DNA of 64,000 bases from Nguyenibacter vanlangensis (GTDB lineage Bacteria > Pseudomonadota > Alphaproteobacteria > Acetobacterales > Acetobacteraceae), in assembly GCF_038719015.1 (NCBI RefSeq), contig NZ_CP152276.1, forward strand, positions 4,295,501-4,359,500, given 5' to 3'. The notes below the pieces were generated by a model that searched no databases, was not told where the DNA came from, and saw only the letters and a list, made by a program, of their open reading frames with translations. A program made the position numbers and the translations under genes. Positions 60,511-64,000 of the stretch are shown here, piece by piece (position 1 is the first letter of the stretch; each line of letters opens with the position of its first letter).

Positions 60511-60909
60511 ATGTCACTTTCTGATCCCTTGGGTGATATGCTCACCCGGATCCGCAACGCGCAGCGCGCGCGTCACGCGGCCTGCATCGCGCCGGCGTCC
60601 AAGCTGCGCGCCAACGTGCTCGAGGCCCTGCGCCGCGAAGGCTATATCCGCGGCTACGCGCAGGAAGAACTGCGCAAGGGCGTGGCCCAGTTGCGGATCG
60701 AGCTGAAATACCTGGATGGCGAGCCCGTCATCAAGGAGATCCACCGCGTGTCCAAGCCGGGCCGCCGGGTCTACTCCAAGATCAAGGAACTGCCGCGGGT
60801 CTATGCCGGCCTGGGCGTTTCGATCCTGTCGACGCCGCGTGGCGTCCTGTCCGATGCGGAAGCCCGCGCTGCCAATGTCGGCGGCGAGGTCCTCTGCCGC
60901 GTGTTCTAA
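60511..60909 (+). CDS. rpsH: 30S ribosomal protein S8
   Basis: 132 residues, typical. S8 is a primary 16S binder and spc-operon repressor in E. coli. Conserved [18 protein letters not shown] and the C-terminal [20 protein letters not shown] with GGEVLCRVF. Followed 10 bp later by rplF, whose AAGGAGGG site covers its stop codon. Confidence 0.98.
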   Translation: MSLSDPLGDMLTRIRNAQRARHAACIAPASKLRANVLEALRREGYIRGYAQEELRKGVAQLRIELKYLDGEPVIKEIHRVSKPGRRVYSKIKELPRVYAGLGVSILSTPRGVLSDAEARAANVGGEVLCRVF

Positions 60910-60919
60910 GGAGGGATAC

Positions 60920-61453
60920 ATGTCGCGTGTAGGCAAATATCCCGTCGAGGTTCCGTCGGGAGTACAGGTTTCGATCGTCGACGGCACGTTCGTGGCGAAG
61001 GGCAAGCTGGGCGAGCTGAAGCTGCCGCTGTCTCCGCACATCGAGGCCGAGATCGCCGATAACAAGGTGTCGGTCCGTCCGGTCGGCACGGCGTCGCAGG
61101 CGCGCATGATGTGGGGTACCACCCGCGCCCTGGTGGCCAGCATGGTCCGGGGCGTGTCCACGGGCTTCTCCAAGACGCTCGAGGTGACCGGCACCGGTTA
61201 CCGCGCCGCGGTCCAGGGCAGCAACCTGGTCATGAACCTGGGCTATTCGCATGACGTCGTCTATGCGATCCCCCCGGGCATCAAGATCACGACGCCGCGC
61301 CCGACCGCCATCGTGGTCGAAGGCGTGGACAAGCAGCGGGTCGGCCAGGTCGCGCTCGACATCCGCAGCTTCCGCAAGCCCGAGCCTTACAAGGGCAAGG
61401 GTGTCCGCTACGACACGGAGACCATCCGTCGCAAGGAAGGCAAGAAGAAGTAA
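60920..61453 (+). CDS. rplF: 50S ribosomal protein L6
   Basis: 177 residues. L6 lies near the sarcin-ricin loop and GTPase centre. [15 protein letters not shown] starts it, after a near-perfect ribosome site (60908-60914). The C-terminal [20 protein letters not shown] is conserved. Its TAA shares a base with the rplR ATG (TAATG). Confidence 0.98.
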   Translation: MSRVGKYPVEVPSGVQVSIVDGTFVAKGKLGELKLPLSPHIEAEIADNKVSVRPVGTASQARMMWGTTRALVASMVRGVSTGFSKTLEVTGTGYRAAVQGSNLVMNLGYSHDVVYAIPPGIKITTPRPTAIVVEGVDKQRVGQVALDIRSFRKPEPYKGKGVRYDTETIRRKEGKKK

Positions 61454-61815
61454 TGAGCACGCAGCAGGATCTGCGGGAGCGCCGGCGCCAGCGTCTGCGC
61501 TTCCAGCTTCGCCGCAAGGGCGGCGGGCGTCCGCGCCTGTCGGTGTTCCGGTCAGGCAAGAACATCTATGCCCAGGTCATCGACGATGCCGCCGGGCGTA
61601 CCCTTGCCGCCGCTTCCAGCCTCGACAAGGCGCTGCGCGCGCAGCTCAAGACCGGCGCCGATGCCGACGCGGCCACGGCCGTAGGCAAGCTGGTGGCCGA
61701 GCGCGCCGTGGCGGCGGGTGTGTCGCAGGTCGTCTTCGACCGCGGTTCGTATATGTATCATGGGCGTATCAAGGCCCTGGCGGAGGCTGCCCGCGAGGGC
61801 GGTCTCGCCTTCTAA
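61453..61815 (+). CDS. rplR: 50S ribosomal protein L18
   Basis: 120 residues. L18 binds 5S rRNA in the central protuberance. [20 protein letters not shown] and [20 protein letters not shown] with REGGLAF at the end are typical. Translationally coupled to rplF by the one-base overlap. Confidence 0.98.
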   Translation: MSTQQDLRERRRQRLRFQLRRKGGGRPRLSVFRSGKNIYAQVIDDAAGRTLAAASSLDKALRAQLKTGADADAATAVGKLVAERAVAAGVSQVVFDRGSYMYHGRIKALAEAAREGGLAF

Positions 61816-61831
61816 GGAAAGGGTCACGCAC

Positions 61832-62410
61832 ATGGCACGTGAACCGAGGGAAGGCGGCCGGGGCGGCCGCGAGCGTGAGCGCGAAGGCGACGATCTGGTC
61901 GACAAGCTGGTCACGATCAACCGCGTCGCGAAGGTCGTGAAGGGCGGGCGTCGCTTCGCCTTCGCGGCCCTGGTCGTCGTCGGCGACCAGAAGGGCCGCG
62001 TCGGCTACGGCGCCGGCAAGGCGCGCGAGGTGCCCGAGGCGATCCGCAAGGCGACCGACCGCGCCAAGCGCACGATGATCCGCGTCCCGATGAAGGAGGG
62101 CCGTACCCTCCATCACGACGTCGCCGGTCATTTCGGCGCCGGCAAGGTGGTGCTGCGCTCGGCCGATCCGGGCACCGGCATCATCGCGGGCGGCCCGATG
62201 CGCGCGGTGTTCGAAAGCCTGGGCATCAACGACGTGGTTGCGAAGTCGCTCGGGACCCGCAACCCGCACAACATGGTCAAGGCGACCTTCGCCGCGCTGG
62301 AGCGTTGCGCCAGCCCGCGCTCGGTGGCCAACCGCCGTGGCAAGAAGGTGTCCGACATCCTGGGCCGCCGCGAGGTGGCCGGTGCCGGGGAGGCTGGCGC
62401 CGATGTCTGA
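61832..62410 (+). CDS. rpsE: 30S ribosomal protein S5
   Basis: 192 residues. S5 helps decoding accuracy and mRNA entry. [20 protein letters not shown] (the spectinomycin-loop region) and [18 protein letters not shown] are conserved. The first ~20 residues are Arg/Glu/Gly-rich ([18 protein letters not shown]), as in other alphaproteobacteria. Its last eight bases overlap rpmD. Confidence 0.98.
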   Translation: MAREPREGGRGGREREREGDDLVDKLVTINRVAKVVKGGRRFAFAALVVVGDQKGRVGYGAGKAREVPEAIRKATDRAKRTMIRVPMKEGRTLHHDVAGHFGAGKVVLRSADPGTGIIAGGPMRAVFESLGINDVVAKSLGTRNPHNMVKATFAALERCASPRSVANRRGKKVSDILGRREVAGAGEAGADV

Positions 62411-62588
62411 GCAGAAGACGATCCGCGTCACCCAGGTGGCGTCGGGCAACGGCCGCAAGCCGGGCCAGCAGGCGACGCTGGTCGGGCTCGGCCTGAACAA
62501 GATCGGCCGCACGCGTGAACTCGAGGACACACCCTCGGTGCGCGGCATGATCACCAAGGTGGCCCACCTTGTGAAGGTGGAGGGTTGA
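62403..62588 (+). CDS. rpmD: 50S ribosomal protein L30
   Basis: 61 residues. A small alpha/beta protein of the large subunit. [20 protein letters not shown] and [20 protein letters not shown] are typical. The ATG at 62403 lies within the end of rpsE, so translation is coupled. One base separates it from rplO. Confidence 0.97.
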   Translation: MSEQKTIRVTQVASGNGRKPGQQATLVGLGLNKIGRTRELEDTPSVRGMITKVAHLVKVEG

Positions 62589-62589
62589 C

Positions 62590-63078
62590 ATGAACCTGAA
62601 CGAACTGCGCGACAACGCGGGCGCGCGCTATCGCAAGAAGCGTCTGGGTCGCGGCATCGGGTCCGGCAAGGGCAAGACGTCGGGCAAGGGCGTGAAGGGT
62701 CAGAAGGCGCGTGAGGGCGTGTCCCTCAACGGCTTCGAGGGTGGTCAGCTCCCGCTGTATCGCCGTCTGCCGAAGCGCGGCTTCAAGAACATCTTCCGCA
62801 AGGTCTACGCCCCGGTGAACCTGGGCGCGCTGGACCGCGCGATCGAGTCCGGCAAGATCGACGCCTCGGCCGTCGTGACCGAGGACGTGCTGCGCAATGC
62901 CGGCCTGGTCGGCACGGGCAAGTTCGCGGGCGTCCGCCTGCTGGCGAAGGGTGAGCTGGCCCGCGCGGTGACCATCGAGGTCTCGGGCGCGTCCGCCACC
63001 GCCATTGCCGCGGTCGAGAAGGCGGGCGGCACGGTCCGCACCGCCGCCGCGCGTGACGAGGCCGCCGCTTCGGCGTGA
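62590..63078 (+). CDS. rplO: 50S ribosomal protein L15
   Basis: 162 residues. L15 is a late-assembly protein at the elbow of the large subunit. [20 protein letters not shown] and [20 protein letters not shown] are conserved. The C terminus is extended and Ala-rich ([10 protein letters not shown]). A 164-bp spacer then leads to secY. Confidence 0.98.
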   Translation: MNLNELRDNAGARYRKKRLGRGIGSGKGKTSGKGVKGQKAREGVSLNGFEGGQLPLYRRLPKRGFKNIFRKVYAPVNLGALDRAIESGKIDASAVVTEDVLRNAGLVGTGKFAGVRLLAKGELARAVTIEVSGASATAIAAVEKAGGTVRTAAARDEAAASA

Positions 63079-63192
63079 CGTGCCCGGAGGCGTGACCCCT
63101 CCCGGGGCACGACCCCGGGGGCCGTCCTCGCCTGGCCTTGTCTCTTGCGCCGGGGCCGAGCGACGCCTTACACTCTTTGCCGAATTGTCATG

Positions 63193-63222
63193 ACAGCGTC
63201 CCGTTTCGTACGGCGACGCTGT
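63193..63222 (+). other. Hairpin upstream of secY
   Basis: ACAGCGTC (63193-63200) pairs perfectly with GACGCTGT (63215-63222) across a 14-base loop, 20 bp before the secY ATG and just before its ribosome site (GAAAGGACG). A second stem, CCCGGGG-CACGA-CCCCGGG (63101-63119), lies earlier in the gap. Either could adjust secY expression relative to the ribosomal genes. Confidence 0.4.
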
Positions 63223-63242
63223 TCTTGTGAAAGGACGGGCGC

Positions 63243-64000
63243 ATGGCCTCCGCGGCCGAGCAGCTGGCTGCCAATCTGAATTTCAGCTCCTTTGCCAACG
63301 CAACGGAACTGAAGAAGCGAATCTGGTTCACCCTGGGCGCGCTGATCGTCTATCGCCTGGGCACCTACATCCCGGTCCCGGGCGTCGATGCGACGGTCAT
63401 GGGCCAGTTGCTGGCTCGCCACCAGGGCGGCATCCTGGGCATGTTCGACATGTTCACCGGCGGCGCGCTGGGGCGCATGACCGTGTTCGCGCTGAATATC
63501 ATGCCCTATATCAGCGCCTCGATCATCGTGCAGTTGATGTCGGCCGCCATCCCGTCGCTCGAAAGCCTGAAGAAGGAAGGCGAGCAGGGACGCCGCAAGC
63601 TCAACGAATATACCCGCTACCTGACGGTGCTGATCGCGCTCTTCCAGGCCTACGGCATCGCGATCGGGCTGGAGAACATGCACAGCGCCGCCGGCGCCGC
63701 CGTGGTGGCGCCCGGCCTGTTCTTCATCGTCTCCTGCGTCGTGACCCTGCTGGGCGGCACGATGTTCCTGATGTGGCTGGGCGAGCAGATCACCTCGCGC
63801 GGGGTGGGCAACGGCATCTCGCTGATCATCTTCGCCGGCATCGTGGCCAACCTGCCGCATGCGCTCGCCAGCCTGTTCCAGCTCGGCTACACCGGTGCGC
63901 TGTCGCCGTTCTTCGTGCTGGTCTTCCTGGTCCTCGCGGCGGCGACCATCGCCTTCATCGTGTTCATGGAACAGGCGCAGCGCAGGGTCGTCATCCAGTA
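63243..64000 (+). CDS. secY: Preprotein translocase subunit SecY (3' end outside window)
   Basis: The first 252 residues of SecY, the channel of the Sec translocon; the frame is open at the right edge. The start MASAAEQLAANLNFSSFANA is followed by KKRIWFTLGALIVYRLGTYI (helix 1), the plug region with GGALGRMTVFALNIMPYISA (plug and helix 2), and helices 3-6. The lysine-rich stretch LKKEGEQGRRKLNEYTRYLT is conserved. GAAAGGAC precedes the ATG. It is the usual next gene after rplO in the spc cluster. Confidence 0.97.
   Translation, partial: MASAAEQLAANLNFSSFANATELKKRIWFTLGALIVYRLGTYIPVPGVDATVMGQLLARHQGGILGMFDMFTGGALGRMTVFALNIMPYISASIIVQLMSAAIPSLESLKKEGEQGRRKLNEYTRYLTVLIALFQAYGIAIGLENMHSAAGAAVVAPGLFFIVSCVVTLLGGTMFLMWLGEQITSRGVGNGISLIIFAGIVANLPHALASLFQLGYTGALSPFFVLVFLVLAAATIAFIVFMEQAQRRVVIQ

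Overview
The window is a GC-rich (roughly two-thirds G+C by eye) alphaproteobacterial chromosome segment. The ribosomal proteins, the seven-gene cytochrome c maturation set with a CycH-type CcmI, and the GlnE, RmuC and NodT-type efflux genes point to an acetic acid bacterium (Acetobacteraceae, Gluconacetobacter/Komagataeibacter-like). That placement is recognition, not a search result. Almost everything is core genome; I see no prophage, insertion sequence, CRISPR array, tRNA or rRNA.

Layout. 1-690: end of rpsA and its terminator. 700-7200: an orphan MacB/FtsX-type permease with a striking AT-rich, palindrome-bearing promoter region, a secreted GH16 glucanase and a fused M16 peptidase. 7.3-10.4 kb: a serine hydrolase, then the divergent bacterioferritin (bfr) and bacterioferritin-associated ferredoxin (bfd) genes around a near-consensus Fur box, and two small membrane proteins. 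10.4-15.7 kb: a leftward ccmCDEFGHI operon with ATGA stop/start overlaps, without ccmA or ccmB. 15.9-22.5 kb: small housekeeping genes (YCII, EVE, EcsC, D-2-hydroxyacid dehydrogenase, aat) and secreted proteins of unknown function. 22.6-29.7 kb: bcp and glnE leftward, a giant AsmA-like protein rightward. 29.7-39.6 kb: rmuC, an OmpR-type two-component system, and a complete RND tripartite efflux operon.

39.7-64.0 kb: one long block of translation and transcription genes: rplKA, rplJL, rpoBC, a strong terminator, a new promoter, rpsL-rpsG-tuf, then the S10 and spc clusters (rpsJ to rplO) and the first 252 codons of secY, which runs off the right edge. Two canonical neighbours are missing: secE-nusG is not upstream of rplK (the efflux operon is there instead), and fusA is not between rpsG and tuf.

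The most distinctive signal that gene calls do not explain is a population of short tandem repeats. Inside genes the units are multiples of three: 15 bp in the M16 peptidase, ccmC, the EVE gene, glnE and a secreted protein; 12 bp in EcsC, rmuC and aat; 6 bp in the AsmA-like gene. They sit in protein termini or disordered linkers. Between genes the units are 13, 13, 16 and 24 bp. This looks like active minisatellite formation filtered by reading frame. I did not find a convincing new multi-gene system; the best candidates for new biology are the repeat pattern, a 40-codon leader ORF coupled to ecsC behind three 16-bp repeats, and the paired palindromes in front of the orphan permease.
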